Part shown: positions 53,101-62,948 of the stretch, in pieces
Position numbering within the stretch: the stretch's first letter is position 1
Layout: each line of letters opens with the position of its first letter
Source of the DNA: JAAFHB01 sp038236995
Lineage (GTDB): Bacteria; Bacteroidota; Bacteroidia; Bacteroidales; Prolixibacteraceae
DNA: 64,000 nt
NCBI GenBank assembly: GCA_038236995.1
Contig: JBBRZE010000013.1
Span: 1 to 64,000 of the forward strand
Direction: 5' to 3'
The notes under the pieces: generated by a model
Told to the model about the DNA's origin: nothing
What the model saw: only the letters and a program-made list of their open reading frames with translations
The model's database searches: none
Position numbers and translations under genes: made by a program

Positions 53101-56100
53101 AGTGTTTTCCCTTTTTTGTTCCGGATGCCAATCATCCCCACCTCTATTTGCGACAGGTCGGGATTTCCTTTCACTTTAATCCTATTCTTGTTATTATTTA
53201 CACCAGTATGAATCTGTTCATAAATATCTCCAAGGGTAATCACCGAACCGGCTGTCCGCATTTTACTGTTTCGGTCTAATTTTAATTGTGGCAGTAAATC
53301 AAGCGGAATATAAACATGGTTCGCCGATGGCCAGACTTTAACCCGGTCACTATCATTTTCGTTTAAATAAACTCCCTGAGGAGTAAGCTTTAACGGAATT
53401 TCGTATTCGTAGTAATTATATTGGAAATCAGATCCTAACCGCACAAACAGGTAAAGATCCTCATCTTTCAGTGTTGTATTTTCCATCTGCTCAGCGTGGA
53501 CCTCCAATTTCAGGGTTTTATACCTTCGCATATCAATTTGCATTGTCTTATATGCAGCACGGGCATCACCAGGTTGCAAATCGACTGTTCGCAATACCAT
53601 CGATTGCTCGTTCAATTGGGTCAGCTGGGCATTCGATGGATCAATAACACGGCTTACACCTGGAGGAAGAACATAGTTTACAGGTTTCTTCGTACTGTTC
53701 TCCTCGATATTCACCGCGGAAATTTCGAATTGAGTTCCCGGCGACGGAAGGCTCAGGTCCTCTGTAAGATCCCTGTCATAACGTCTCCAATTCGTCCGCA
53801 CAAGATCAAGCGAAGCAAATCGCATTACCACAGGTTTTTGCCATCCTTTCAGAAATATTCGCATAAAACGGATGGATCTGAAATCGTTGATCGCACCGTA
53901 AACTTTATCGGGCGAGCTAACAGGGATTTTGAATTGATACCATGTAATATTTGAAGGGTTACCACTCTTAAGCGTGACGGAATCTACCTTTATATCCGTA
54001 ATATAGTTCTTGCCCATCACCATATTTGCCCGGTCAATCCTGAGGTGATATTGGTAATAGGCTTCGGTTTCGTTGAGTGTGTTGTCGTCATTAATATCCT
54101 CCACATCAGGTATGGAAGTTGCAGCTGTAGGGTAGCTCTCGGGCGACTGCTCTGAGGTGGGCGAATTTCCCTCAGTGCGAGCATAAAATTTATATCTTTC
54201 TAATAAATCTTTCTTTTCGGTATCGTAATTAGAACCTCTGAAATAATGATAATCGTCGCTTGACGGATCCGCTTTCGCTATACCCAAAGCCTTCGTATCT
54301 GTTACAACGTTCGAAAGATTATTGATAAAATTACTAAAGAAAGTACCTTCATCTTTGGAACTTAGTCCGTCGAGACCAACATCCTGATTTACACGAGCGG
54401 CGGGAGAATTATCAAATGCTTTGACGAGCGACTGCTGTTTCGATATCCTTCCCCAGTTCGATACGTCAGTAGTTGCAGAGGTTCCGTCAACGGGTAATCC
54501 TTGTTCAAACGACTTCCGCCCATCGCGAAGAACATCTTCCGAAACATTTCCCAGGTTAAAATAGAGATCGCCCCCGGGATTCGGATTGCCTACTGAATCC
54601 ATTGCAAAAGGATCCATCAACCAAAATTCGATGTATTCCACATTGGCAGCTTCGAAATCGCTTGTTTCAATTTTTCGCATGATACCACCCCATCTTGTTT
54701 CGGGCGATTTGAGTAATCCGTTCTGGTCAACACCAGATGAATAACCGGTAGGAGCCACATCATAATTATAAGAGCCTCTTTCGGAAGGATAAAAAGAGAG
54801 GTCAAGCGTTGGGATATTCGTCGGCTGCCCGGCTGGTGTTTGACGAAGCGGGTAAATTTCCTGCTGAAATACTTCCCTTACCCTGTGATCATCCAGTTTA
54901 TGTTCATTTGAAAGGTAAGACGGAGCAGTACGACGTTGCATAAAAGGATCAATAATGTACCATGACAGTAGCGCCCGGTTGTAACCCGATGAAAGATCAT
55001 TGACTAAATTGCCTTCCGGAAACAATTCGTTTGATTGCGGCACACTTGCCGTATACCAGCCAACAAATGATTTAAGGTTGATAGGTGTTTTTGCCCCTTC
55101 AAAATCATCGATATAGGCAGCTCCCTCTTTTGAAATCACTTTTGAGTGACCCGGATATAACCTTGCCCATTCGGCTTCGATTGCAATCTTTGACTCTTCT
55201 TTGGTTTTCAAAAATGGCAATGCATTTACCATCCTGGTAATCATGCCTGATGTTGAATTGTAGGATGCATTCAAACCAAGCATAAGGTTCGAAATGGGAT
55301 CTTCTCCATAATTCACTTTTTGGTAAAGCGGTTTTTCGTGGAGATACATCATTGTCGCTCCAAGGTTGAAATTCTTACTGAATTCGTAGTTAAGATGCGT
55401 ACCAATCATCGTTTTTTGCTGCATACTGAAAAGATCCTGACTTTCAGTAGAGATTGAAATCGGAGTTCCGGATTCAAGCAAACCCTGATTAATGATCTTA
55501 ACTTTCCCTTGCGTGTAATCAACGATGAAATCAACATCCTCCTGAAGTTGACGACCACCTGCCAGTACTTTCACAGAGCCCCGGGCAATATTGAGCGCAT
55601 CAAGCGATATTTCACTATTTGAAGATCCTTTATAACTGCCGATTATCCTAAATTTATTCTTTTCGGCATCCTGTTCGGCAACAGTTTTTGTTTTGTCATA
55701 TAAGCTTCGGAAAACGTATTTTTTAATTGCATTGGCGTCACCATTCAATTGAAGTTCCAGGTTCGATCCAAAAGGTTCGATCACAGGAAAAATAATCCGG
55801 CCACGCTGGGAATTGATCGTAATGCGCTCCAGAAAATCAAAGATCCCATCCGGATAAGGATCCAATTGCTTGTTCAAATGGTCAAGGTTCATCAACCCAA
55901 GCAATATCTTCTCCTTAAGAGGACCGTCTGGCAGATAGTTCAGATTCGATCCCGCCGCATCATTTTTGAAAAGCACATCCAACTTAAAATCTTCACTTGA
56001 TATTCGCTGTCCGTTAATGTTATAGATATTTTTCATCATTAACTGCCAGTTTTTGAACACAGGATTTAAGTTGGTTCCTTTGAGCATTTTCAAAATTAAC

Positions 56101-57635
56101 GTACCTGGAGCAGCAATACCATCTGTCGAAAATTCACCCACCTGAAAAGTTACACCATTTGATGTATACTGATAGGCTACCGCGAGAACCTCGTCATTAT
56201 TAACAGATTGATTTAATGATAAATACCCAAGCTGGCGATTCAGTGTATACTCTGTTGAATCCAATAAACGGGCATTTTCAATTTTTTCGTAATCGCGTCC
56301 TCCCACAAAGTCCTGACCCGCTAACGGACCAAGAACTTCGGTAAGCCGCGCGATATCACGAATTCCGGAGTAGGTTGTATTCATTTCCTTATAAAGCCCG
56401 TTAATGCCATTGCCCGGAAAAACATTAAACGGGAAGGAAAGTCCAGGGGTATCGCCAAAAGCTGGAATACTCTGATTCTGTTTATTCGTGCCTCGTTCGC
56501 CGAGGTCCATCAACGCTAAAATATTCCGCGATTCCTGGAAACGGCTTGACTTATTGGTCACCCATACTTCAATCTTATTGATTGTAACCGAAGATTTTAT
56601 TATAGGCAACTCTGCAAGCGCCTGATCATAGTTTTCGTAAAAATAGTGCCCCAGCAAAAAGTGCCTGTTGGCATCATATTCCGTAGCATTAATTTCAAAC
56701 TTCGATTTCTCGGCTCCACCTTCCGTATTAATTACCTTCGTTTCCCCCTTTTGTTGAGAAAAAACGGTCGAAACTGACAACTTGCCAAATTGCAGATCGG
56801 TTTTCACCCCAAAAAGATTTGTTCCACCCCTGATAAGGGTACCCGAAAGTGGCATCGAGACATTGCCCGCTTCCACATTTTTTACGATATCGTCATCATT
56901 TCCAGAATAATCGAGCTTTATTTTATTCTCAAAATCGAAGGTGGCGTCTGTGTTATAATTGAACCTCATTTTTAAACGGTCACCGATTTGTCCGTCAAGG
57001 TTTACATTGATTTTTTGGTTGAAATCGAAGGTCGTATTCCGTTGCATTCTAACCGGTATCGAAGGGTTTTCGATCCTGTTGCTCCTGATCCCAAGGCTCA
57101 TCTCTACATAACCTTGTGGTTTGATATTTACGATATTCGAACCAAAAACTTTATTGAATGCCTGTCCACTGATCCGGAACTGAGGCAGGAGTTGGGATCG
57201 CTGATTCATTGTAGTCTGAGACATTCTATCGCGCCAATACCGGGCGATAGACTCCTGAAGATCGGTTTTCATGTATTCCTCGCGGCTGAGAGATAGCGGC
57301 AAACGAAAATCAGTAGTTCCAATTTTTTCAGAGATAAGGTAATCGTCCGTAATCGGATCATATTCAATTAAAGTATGAATATTGGAAGGATTTTTAAGGT
57401 AGAGTGCAGATGTATCCTGCGATCCGGATTTTACAAAAATTGGATTGTCTTTAAACGGAAACGGCAGTGGACCAATAGTATCCTGACGAATTGTATCCTG
57501 AGTTACGATCTGATTTATAAGCAAACCTTCCCCTGTTGATCTTTCCAAGCCAACCATAGCAATACTATCTGGGGTTAGAGTGGTTATGATCAAAAGAGTA
57601 AGAACTGCTGCCGTATTTAATAAAACCCGTCGCAA
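50139..57635 (-). CDS. sprA: SprA/Sov, outer-membrane translocon of the type IX secretion system
   Basis: A 2498-residue protein, the size expected of SprA/Sov (about 2,400-2,500), the large beta-barrel through which type IX cargo crosses the outer membrane. It has an N-terminal hydrophobic signal (about residues 4-22), long beta-rich repeats such as VNVNLDGQIGDRLKMRFNYN-type barrel strands, the KISKEGAAYIDDFEGA region, and a final strand ending in FRFTLTQ, as outer-membrane barrels do. Placement directly after ruvA is the arrangement known for sprA. Type IX cargo in this window was not identified. SprA implies secretion of adhesins or hydrolases, and often gliding, in this organism. Confidence 0.95.
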   Translation of the reverse strand: MRRVLLNTAAVLTLLIITTLTPDSIAMVGLERSTGEGLLINQIVTQDTIRQDTIGPLPFPFKDNPIFVKSGSQDTSALYLKNPSNIHTLIEYDPITDDYLISEKIGTTDFRLPLSLSREEYMKTDLQESIARYWRDRMSQTTMNQRSQLLPQFRISGQAFNKVFGSNIVNIKPQGYVEMSLGIRSNRIENPSIPVRMQRNTTFDFNQKINVNLDGQIGDRLKMRFNYNTDATFDFENKIKLDYSGNDDDIVKNVEAGNVSMPLSGTLIRGGTNLFGVKTDLQFGKLSVSTVFSQQKGETKVINTEGGAEKSKFEINATEYDANRHFLLGHYFYENYDQALAELPIIKSSVTINKIEVWVTNKSSRFQESRNILALMDLGERGTNKQNQSIPAFGDTPGLSFPFNVFPGNGINGLYKEMNTTYSGIRDIARLTEVLGPLAGQDFVGGRDYEKIENARLLDSTEYTLNRQLGYLSLNQSVNNDEVLAVAYQYTSNGVTFQVGEFSTDGIAAPGTLILKMLKGTNLNPVFKNWQLMMKNIYNINGQRISSEDFKLDVLFKNDAAGSNLNYLPDGPLKEKILLGLMNLDHLNKQLDPYPDGIFDFLERITINSQRGRIIFPVIEPFGSNLELQLNGDANAIKKYVFRSLYDKTKTVAEQDAEKNKFRIIGSYKGSSNSEISLDALNIARGSVKVLAGGRQLQEDVDFIVDYTQGKVKIINQGLLESGTPISISTESQDLFSMQQKTMIGTHLNYEFSKNFNLGATMMYLHEKPLYQKVNYGEDPISNLMLGLNASYNSTSGMITRMVNALPFLKTKEESKIAIEAEWARLYPGHSKVISKEGAAYIDDFEGAKTPINLKSFVGWYTASVPQSNELFPEGNLVNDLSSGYNRALLSWYIIDPFMQRRTAPSYLSNEHKLDDHRVREVFQQEIYPLRQTPAGQPTNIPTLDLSFYPSERGSYNYDVAPTGYSSGVDQNGLLKSPETRWGGIMRKIETSDFEAANVEYIEFWLMDPFAMDSVGNPNPGGDLYFNLGNVSEDVLRDGRKSFEQGLPVDGTSATTDVSNWGRISKQQSLVKAFDNSPAARVNQDVGLDGLSSKDEGTFFSNFINNLSNVVTDTKALGIAKADPSSDDYHYFRGSNYDTEKKDLLERYKFYARTEGNSPTSEQSPESYPTAATSIPDVEDINDDNTLNETEAYYQYHLRIDRANMVMGKNYITDIKVDSVTLKSGNPSNITWYQFKIPVSSPDKVYGAINDFRSIRFMRIFLKGWQKPVVMRFASLDLVRTNWRRYDRDLTEDLSLPSPGTQFEISAVNIEENSTKKPVNYVLPPGVSRVIDPSNAQLTQLNEQSMVLRTVDLQPGDARAAYKTMQIDMRRYKTLKLEVHAEQMENTTLKDEDLYLFVRLGSDFQYNYYEYEIPLKLTPQGVYLNENDSDRVKVWPSANHVYIPLDLLPQLKLDRNSKMRTAGSVITLGDIYEQIHTGVNNNKNRIKVKGNPDLSQIEVGMIGIRNKKGKTLGPKSVEVWVNELRLTDFEEKGGWAAIGRISGNLADLGTYSFAGRMTTTGFGSIDSKMGQRSFDDSHEYDISTNLELGKFFKPESGVKIPLYIGISKSVATPEFSPLDNDVKLKDALDNAGSSHERDSIRRISQNFTSRKSINLTNVQIDKPNKTGDPKIYDLSNFSLTYSHNLYEHGDINTILEQTVNTRTLLNYNFISRPVPIDPFKNIKFLKSPALTIVRDFNLNFMPSQLSFRSDLNRTSSTVQYRNITNPAFILPKSFLKDFIWNRYYDFRFDLTRGLKIDFSAVNSSRIDEPLGAMDKNLPGYQARRDTIWQSILDGGRNTHYHHTWNITYTIPINKLPLLDWTSSSVIYQAGYDWDVAPITKSDYVIGNIISNSRAIQLNGQADFIRLYNRVPYLKKVNQKYGEFSRGRRDAQTRGQNAPISTTAPTKFRDGNALLKKNTPQSIFHKLGTANVTVSVTDEKGKVINGQTKIVNENRVMFTPSIDCAKAVVEVTGLKDKDLKESLHLDEYLARFLMMLYNINVSYTENSGTGLYGYLPGTNFLGSSNYQGADGNTSLAPGLPFIMGHQDASFGQKAAERGWISTDTILNKPYMLSKNTRLNIRAKLVPIPDLKIDINANRSFSSNSSEFLIHDSQNGWGSFNKSYNGNFTMSIISIGSSFEKLGKSAVQDSKVWSQFSQNREIIARRLDQSRVANPDFGYAPGSVNPATGYPAGYGPSAQEVLIPAFLAAYSGTSAEKVSLTPFPSAKFMMPNWRIQYSGVVNKIKGLKDVMKSMSITHDYRSTYSVGSYISNLNYQTENDGFSYVLNAQNNFLPKYDIATININETFNPLFDIDITWLNNVTSRFEYRKTRNVMLSLTNNQAMELYNNEASLGLGYRFENMKMFIKTKSSQKALNNDLNVRADVTYGKNKTVLRKLIEENNQTTAGQESFSVKFSADYNLSEVFIVRLFYDRILNSPFISNAYRTTNANFGISFRFTLTQ

Positions 57636-57644
57636 TATATTTTA

Positions 57645-58226
57645 TTAAAAACTTTTTAATGCAATTTTGAGAAGTTGTTCTACAGTTAGGCCAGGCTGTG
57701 CAGCAATAATTTGATCCAACGAATTTTCGACCGCTTTTTTATTGAATCCAAGCATTTCGAGTGCACTCAAGGCTTCATTTCTTACCACCGAATCGCCCGT
57801 TTTGAAAATTTTATCCGAAGCGACTCCCTTACCCACTTTATCTTTAAGTTCAATTATAACACGTTGAGCTGTCTTGGCTCCAATCCCCTTAATACTTTTC
57901 AAGAGATTCACATTCTCAGTTAGAATAGCATTACGTAAATCATCAGGAAGATAGGATGATAGCATCATAATTGCGATGGCAGCTCCAATTCCGTTTACTG
58001 AGATCAGCATCCTGAAAAAATCACGTTCGTCCTTATCGGCAAAGCCATACAGTAATTGAGCATCCTCACGAACTACCTGATGAAGATATAACTTACTGTT
58101 CTCATTACCGTTTATACGGGAATAGGTATTGACGGAGATGTGTAAAAAGTAGCCAATTCCGCCAGCCTCGACAACAACCCCTGCAGGGGTTAATCCGGAT
58201 ATTGTTCCTTTGATAAATTCGTACAT
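57645..58226 (-). CDS. ruvA: Holliday junction branch migration protein RuvA
   Basis: A 193-residue DNA-binding subunit of the RuvAB motor. The OB-fold start MYEFIKGTISGLTPAGVVVEAGGIGYF, two helix-hairpin-helix motifs (LISVNGIGAAIAIMML, LLKSIKGIGAKTAQRVIIELKDK) and a C-terminal RuvB-binding domain (NEALSALEMLGFNKKAVENSL) are present. It is the first gene of the operon with sprA 9 bp downstream. A TACTTTTG box on the minus strand at 58362-58369 may be its promoter. Confidence 0.96.
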   Translation of the reverse strand: MYEFIKGTISGLTPAGVVVEAGGIGYFLHISVNTYSRINGNENSKLYLHQVVREDAQLLYGFADKDERDFFRMLISVNGIGAAIAIMMLSSYLPDDLRNAILTENVNLLKSIKGIGAKTAQRVIIELKDKVGKGVASDKIFKTGDSVVRNEALSALEMLGFNKKAVENSLDQIIAAQPGLTVEQLLKIALKSF

Positions 58227-58651
58227 AGAATATAAAAAATCTCCTAATTAATTTAAAACCAATATCCTATTTCTTAATACAAAACAGGTTCCACCTAGAA
58301 TCATTTGTTTTGTACTTTTCATAATTCGACACAAAATTTTAACAATTTTAGTGCAACACTTCAAAAGTACAAATAAAAACGATTACGCAATATCATTATT
58401 ACGGTGATTATAACTTAAAGATACAAACCATAACGTTTTAGTTGCGAAGCTGAATGATATCCCATAAAGTGTTGTTTATGAAAGTTTGTTTCCCTGCTTA
58501 TTCGATGAGCCAACTTATTGAATAAGTAGTTACGTTTTGAACCCGATAGGCATTGAATGAAACACACTATAATTCAATGATCCTGAATTCATAATCAACT
58601 TTAATCAAAATCATCACAAACACTGATTACGCAAAATTCACTATTTTGTTC
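58227..58651. other. Divergent intergenic region ruvA / hybrid sensor gene
   Basis: AT-rich DNA carrying the ruvA promoter candidate (minus, 58362-58369). No gene, tRNA or clear repeat was seen. Confidence 0.4.
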
Positions 58652-58659
58652 TACTTTTG
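58652..58659 (+). promoter_or_regulatory. -7 box of the hybrid sensor gene
   Basis: TACTTTTG, an exact TAnnTTTG match, 25 bp before the ATG at 58684. Confidence 0.5.
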
Positions 58660-58683
58660 CTGATTCGCTGATCGGTTTGTGAG

Positions 58684-61600
58684 ATGCTTAAAAACATTAT
58701 TCTTTCCATATTATTCCTTGTATTTTCGGATCCGCTCATTGCCGAATTCATAACAAATGTGCATTCCATTTCTCGTCGCGAGGGCCTTTCAAACGGCGCA
58801 GTGAATACAATTGTGAAGGATGCCGAAGGGTATATCTGGTTTGGAACATGGAATGGACTTAACAGATACAACGGTAGCAATATCGTTACCTACCTCCCGG
58901 GAAGCAGTTCAAATTCCATTCACAATCATGTAATCAGGGAATTGTATCCTACAGCTGCAGGACCCATCTGGATGCTGACGAACAAAGGCCTGGGGCTTTA
59001 CGACAATGTTCACGATCGGTTTACCTCATATTTTGCACAGGAATCGGAACAGGTGAATTACGAAAACGACATCGCCATTACGCACTCCGATAGCTATGGA
59101 ACGCTTGCCTCTGTATTTGGGCGCGGTGTTTTCAGATTCGACAGCATTACAAAGCAATTCAGTAAAATTACCTTTGATAAAACTTCACTACCGGCTTCAC
59201 TGGGAATTAAAAGAATTCATCTGGTTAATAACCTTGCGTACTCCATCACCGGAACCGGTCATTTGATGAAAATATCGGGTAACCGGCTTGAAGAGCTGCT
59301 GAAAATTCCTTTTAGCGGAAATTTGTCCTCCTCAATTTCGATTTTTATTAATCAACGCCCGTTGATATTAATAACCCAACGTTCCGGGGCTGCTCTTATG
59401 GTCGACCTTACAACAATGAAAGTATTGCCGCTTACAATTCAGGATGACATAATTACGTCTTTCTCTCTTTCGAAAGTAAAAGACAGACTTTGGGTTGGTA
59501 CTGAAAAGGGCAAAATATACAGTTTCGATGTCCTGACCCACGTATTCGAAGCGTACAACATTCTTTCTGATCCATTGCTACGAAATCCAATTGCATCCAG
59601 AATATTAAGTATTTACGAAACCGACTCTGATGTCTTGTGGATTGGTACCGATGGAAATGGTGTGTACACGCTAAAACTAACAGAATTCCCGAGCAAGAGC
59701 TTGTCATCAAACCAGTTAACTTATCCTATTGTAAGAAGCATTCTCGTAACCCGTAAAAGAGATGTGCTGATAGGCACAAAAGGTGGCGGGATTGACGTTT
59801 TTGATACCAACGGAAAACACGTCAGAGATATATCTTCTAAAAATGGCCTAAGTAACAATTCCGTGCTTTCGCTTCTTGAGCACGATGACGGATCGATATG
59901 GGTTGGCACAGACGGGAAAGGGGTGGACATTATTTCGCCTGATTACCAGACGATTCGAAACTTTCCGCGCGATTTTAAAGTACCCAGCCTCGTGGATTTT
60001 GGTTCGGTGTACCGCATTCTCGAAGACAGCGATCAGCGGATTTACCTTGGAACCAGTGGTTCAGGGGTGATTATGATTGAGTTAGATAAAAAAAGTGGTG
60101 TCATGCCTGTTAGTTGCGAACAATTGATACTCGATCCTGACATTGTTATTCCGGGACAGCAAAAACAGATTGTATATGCGCTGACGGAAGAAAAAGCAGG
60201 AATAATATGGATCGGGACAAGAGGTCTGGGAGTATATCGTTACAACACAATTACAAAGCGGGTCATGGCACAGTATTCCACTACTTCGCATCCCAATCTT
60301 GTTATAAATGACGATATCCTTTCGCTGTTTACCAGCCAGACAGGTCACATCTGGGCAGGTAGCAGCAATGGAATTTTCAATATATTGCCACTTTCGAACG
60401 ATTCGGTGCAGGTGGTTCCGTTAAAGATTCAATCCGATCTTTCAAACACAAGCATTCATGCACTTCAGCGCGATAATCTTGGAGGTTTGTGGGTTACGAC
60501 CAACCAGGGGATTTCATTAATCGACAGCAGCCGAAACAATATACGGAGTTTCAATGTGAACGACGGTTTAATCAATGATGAATACAGCGACGGCGCTTCC
60601 TATTTCGATAAGAAAACCGGCAAGCTTTATGCCGGAGGAACATTGGGAGTCGATATTATTCAAACAGATGAGATCAAGTTCTCATCCTATTTCCCCCCCA
60701 TTGCTATTAATCAACTTTTGATCAGGAACCTTCAAGCTGAAATAGAAACCGAAAGCGTGCTGACCAGCCGCATTAACCATCAGAAAAATATAAAGCTGAA
60801 ATACAACCAAAACTCGCTCACATTCTACGTCTCACCACTTGCTTACCGGGGACAGGAACGTTACAAAATTTCGTTTCGGCTGATGAATGCGAATGACGAA
60901 TGGACCATCAATCCACATAACCAACCCATCAATTTTTCGAACCTGGCACCTGGTAAGTACACACTTCAATTGCGTGTAAGTGATGAGAACGGTAACTGGT
61001 CGAAGAACATCCGGGAAATTGAAATCGTAATTGATCCTCCGTTCTGGTTAACATCATGGGCAATTGCCGGTTATATCTTCCTGGTTATCGCCATTCAGCT
61101 TTTAATATTCGCTGGTTATCGCCGGCGTGCAGATCGTAAAAAAGAGTTAGTTCTGCAGGAATTTCAAAAGAAGAAAGACGAAGAACTGCAAGGTTATAAA
61201 ATTGAGTTCTTTACCAATGTGGCCCATGAATTTCGGACGCCGCTTACCCTTATCACTTCGCATATTCATGCCTTACTCGAAGATCCCCAACTAACGATTG
61301 AAAACCCGCGCCTTTTAAAAGTCTACAACAACAGCATTAAGCTGCAGAAACTGGTGCTTGAAATTATGCAGTTCAGAAAACTGGAAAAGGGAAAAGAACC
61401 TCTTAATATTCAACTTACAAAACCGGTTGAACTTATTCGTGAAGTTTTTTCAGATCTTGAACTATTAGCGCAACAAAGAAATATCGCCTGCGAAGTCATT
61501 ACAACAAATGCTGCAATTGAATTCAAAACAGATGCAGATAAGTTTCAGCGAATCGTTACAAATTTGATTTCGAATGCAATCAAATACAATAAACCGGGCG

Positions 61601-62739
61601 GCTTTGCAAAAGCGAACATTCAATCTTATAAATCTACGTTGATTGTTGAAATTGAAGACAATGGAGTTGGTGTAAATCCAGCATATATGCATCGTGTATT
61701 CGAGCCCTTCGGCGTCTCTTCCGCTACACGAAAGGGAAGTTTTCCAGGATACCGCTCTACTGGTCTTGGCCTTGCGGTCACAAAGGGGCTGGTTGAACTG
61801 CTCAAAGGAACTATCAATTTCGAAAGCAGGGAAAATGAAGGAACCAAATTTACCTGTGTATTTCCTGACATACACGAATTAAGCTCAATACCAGCATTTA
61901 ACGAACCGACAGAGGAATTGGATGAGATCAACTTTATGGACGAAACGAGTCCTGATCAAGAAACCGGAAATTCAGAAATTTTGGCAGGGAAACCACAAAT
62001 CCTGCTCGTGGATGATGAACCTGAAATCCTTGGTTTGCTAAGCGATTTTCTGCAAACAGATTATAGCATCCTATTTGCAACGAATGGTCGCGAAGCGTAT
62101 GAAAAAGTTTTATCCGATCAACCCGATCTGGTTGTTTCGGATGTGATGATGCCTGAAATGGATGGCATTGAACTCTGCGGCATGTTGCGCGACAATTTTG
62201 ATACCAGCCATCTGCCAATTATCCTTCTTACTGCCAAAGCTGAAATTGAGGACCGGATTGCCGGATTGAAAGCCGGTGCCGATTCCTATATCCCAAAACC
62301 ATTTCATCCTGAACATCTGAAAGTCCGGATCGAAAAGCTCCTTAAATTAAGGTACAACATCAGGCATCATTTTGGCACACGGGATAGCAATCTCACACTC
62401 GTGGCGAAGATCCCGGACCCGTTTTTTCAGAAGTTAATCAGTTATATCGACGAAAACATCGATGATGAGACGCTTTCGTCCGAAACACTTTGCGATAAAC
62501 TGGCCATCAGTAAGTCATCACTCTACAATAAAACACGGTCAATACTCGGAACCACTCCAAACAGTATGATCAATCAGCGCCGTTTAAGCAAAGCTGTAAT
62601 TCTTCTTCGATCAACCACATTAACGGTAAGCGAAATCATCGACCAGACCGGCATTGCCAGCAGAACGCATTTCTACGCGCTGTTTAATAAGGCATATGGC
62701 TGCTCACCTTCCGATTACAGAAACAAGGCAGGAGAATAA
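58684..62739 (+). CDS. Hybrid two-component system sensor-regulator (HTCS)
   Basis: A 1351-residue one-piece signalling protein sensing a glycan fragment in the periplasm and activating sugar-use genes. Order: signal peptide (1-20); two-bladed-propeller repeats (about 30-680) with recurrent IWFGTWNGLNRYNG, LWIGTDGNGVYTL, IWVGTDGKGVDII; Y_Y_Y domain (to about 785); membrane helix (about 790-812); HisKA with phospho-His848 in VAHEFRTPLTL; HATPase (NLISNAIKYNK, DNGVGVNP, STGLGLAV); receiver with Asp1153 in VVSDVMMPEMDG; AraC-type HTH (about 1250-1348). All phosphorelay residues are present. The downstream GH130 gene is a likely target. Confidence 0.95.
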   Translation: MLKNIILSILFLVFSDPLIAEFITNVHSISRREGLSNGAVNTIVKDAEGYIWFGTWNGLNRYNGSNIVTYLPGSSSNSIHNHVIRELYPTAAGPIWMLTNKGLGLYDNVHDRFTSYFAQESEQVNYENDIAITHSDSYGTLASVFGRGVFRFDSITKQFSKITFDKTSLPASLGIKRIHLVNNLAYSITGTGHLMKISGNRLEELLKIPFSGNLSSSISIFINQRPLILITQRSGAALMVDLTTMKVLPLTIQDDIITSFSLSKVKDRLWVGTEKGKIYSFDVLTHVFEAYNILSDPLLRNPIASRILSIYETDSDVLWIGTDGNGVYTLKLTEFPSKSLSSNQLTYPIVRSILVTRKRDVLIGTKGGGIDVFDTNGKHVRDISSKNGLSNNSVLSLLEHDDGSIWVGTDGKGVDIISPDYQTIRNFPRDFKVPSLVDFGSVYRILEDSDQRIYLGTSGSGVIMIELDKKSGVMPVSCEQLILDPDIVIPGQQKQIVYALTEEKAGIIWIGTRGLGVYRYNTITKRVMAQYSTTSHPNLVINDDILSLFTSQTGHIWAGSSNGIFNILPLSNDSVQVVPLKIQSDLSNTSIHALQRDNLGGLWVTTNQGISLIDSSRNNIRSFNVNDGLINDEYSDGASYFDKKTGKLYAGGTLGVDIIQTDEIKFSSYFPPIAINQLLIRNLQAEIETESVLTSRINHQKNIKLKYNQNSLTFYVSPLAYRGQERYKISFRLMNANDEWTINPHNQPINFSNLAPGKYTLQLRVSDENGNWSKNIREIEIVIDPPFWLTSWAIAGYIFLVIAIQLLIFAGYRRRADRKKELVLQEFQKKKDEELQGYKIEFFTNVAHEFRTPLTLITSHIHALLEDPQLTIENPRLLKVYNNSIKLQKLVLEIMQFRKLEKGKEPLNIQLTKPVELIREVFSDLELLAQQRNIACEVITTNAAIEFKTDADKFQRIVTNLISNAIKYNKPGGFAKANIQSYKSTLIVEIEDNGVGVNPAYMHRVFEPFGVSSATRKGSFPGYRSTGLGLAVTKGLVELLKGTINFESRENEGTKFTCVFPDIHELSSIPAFNEPTEELDEINFMDETSPDQETGNSEILAGKPQILLVDDEPEILGLLSDFLQTDYSILFATNGREAYEKVLSDQPDLVVSDVMMPEMDGIELCGMLRDNFDTSHLPIILLTAKAEIEDRIAGLKAGADSYIPKPFHPEHLKVRIEKLLKLRYNIRHHFGTRDSNLTLVAKIPDPFFQKLISYIDENIDDETLSSETLCDKLAISKSSLYNKTRSILGTTPNSMINQRRLSKAVILLRSTTLTVSEIIDQTGIASRTHFYALFNKAYGCSPSDYRNKAGE

Positions 62740-62758
62740 TTTCAACAATTTGGTGCAT

Positions 62759-62800
62759 CATCCCACCGTAGAGATGAAACATCCCACCGTGGAGGTGAAA
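62759..62800. repeat. Two direct 21-bp repeats before the GH130 gene
   Basis: CATCCCACCG-T-A/G-GAG-A/G-TGAAA occurs twice back to back (62759-62779 and 62780-62800), with only two differences. It sits between the sensor-regulator gene and its likely target, about 120 bp before the GH130 -7 box, so a direct-repeat operator for the AraC-type domain is possible; a dispersed repeat is the alternative. Confidence 0.6.
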
Positions 62801-62918
62801 TAGTTTCAGGCAATATAACTACTCCCAAAAACCCGTTCTCCTACCAAAAGGCCCATCATTTGCACCATACAGGACACAATCAGGAACCGAACGGACACAG
62901 GTCCGGCCAATTCAATTG

Positions 62919-62926
62919 TAGTTTTG
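62919..62926 (+). promoter_or_regulatory. -7 box of the GH130 gene
   Basis: TAGTTTTG, an exact TAnnTTTG match, 23 bp before the ATG at 62949. Confidence 0.5.
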
Positions 62927-62948
62927 TGAACTACTAAACAGATAAATA

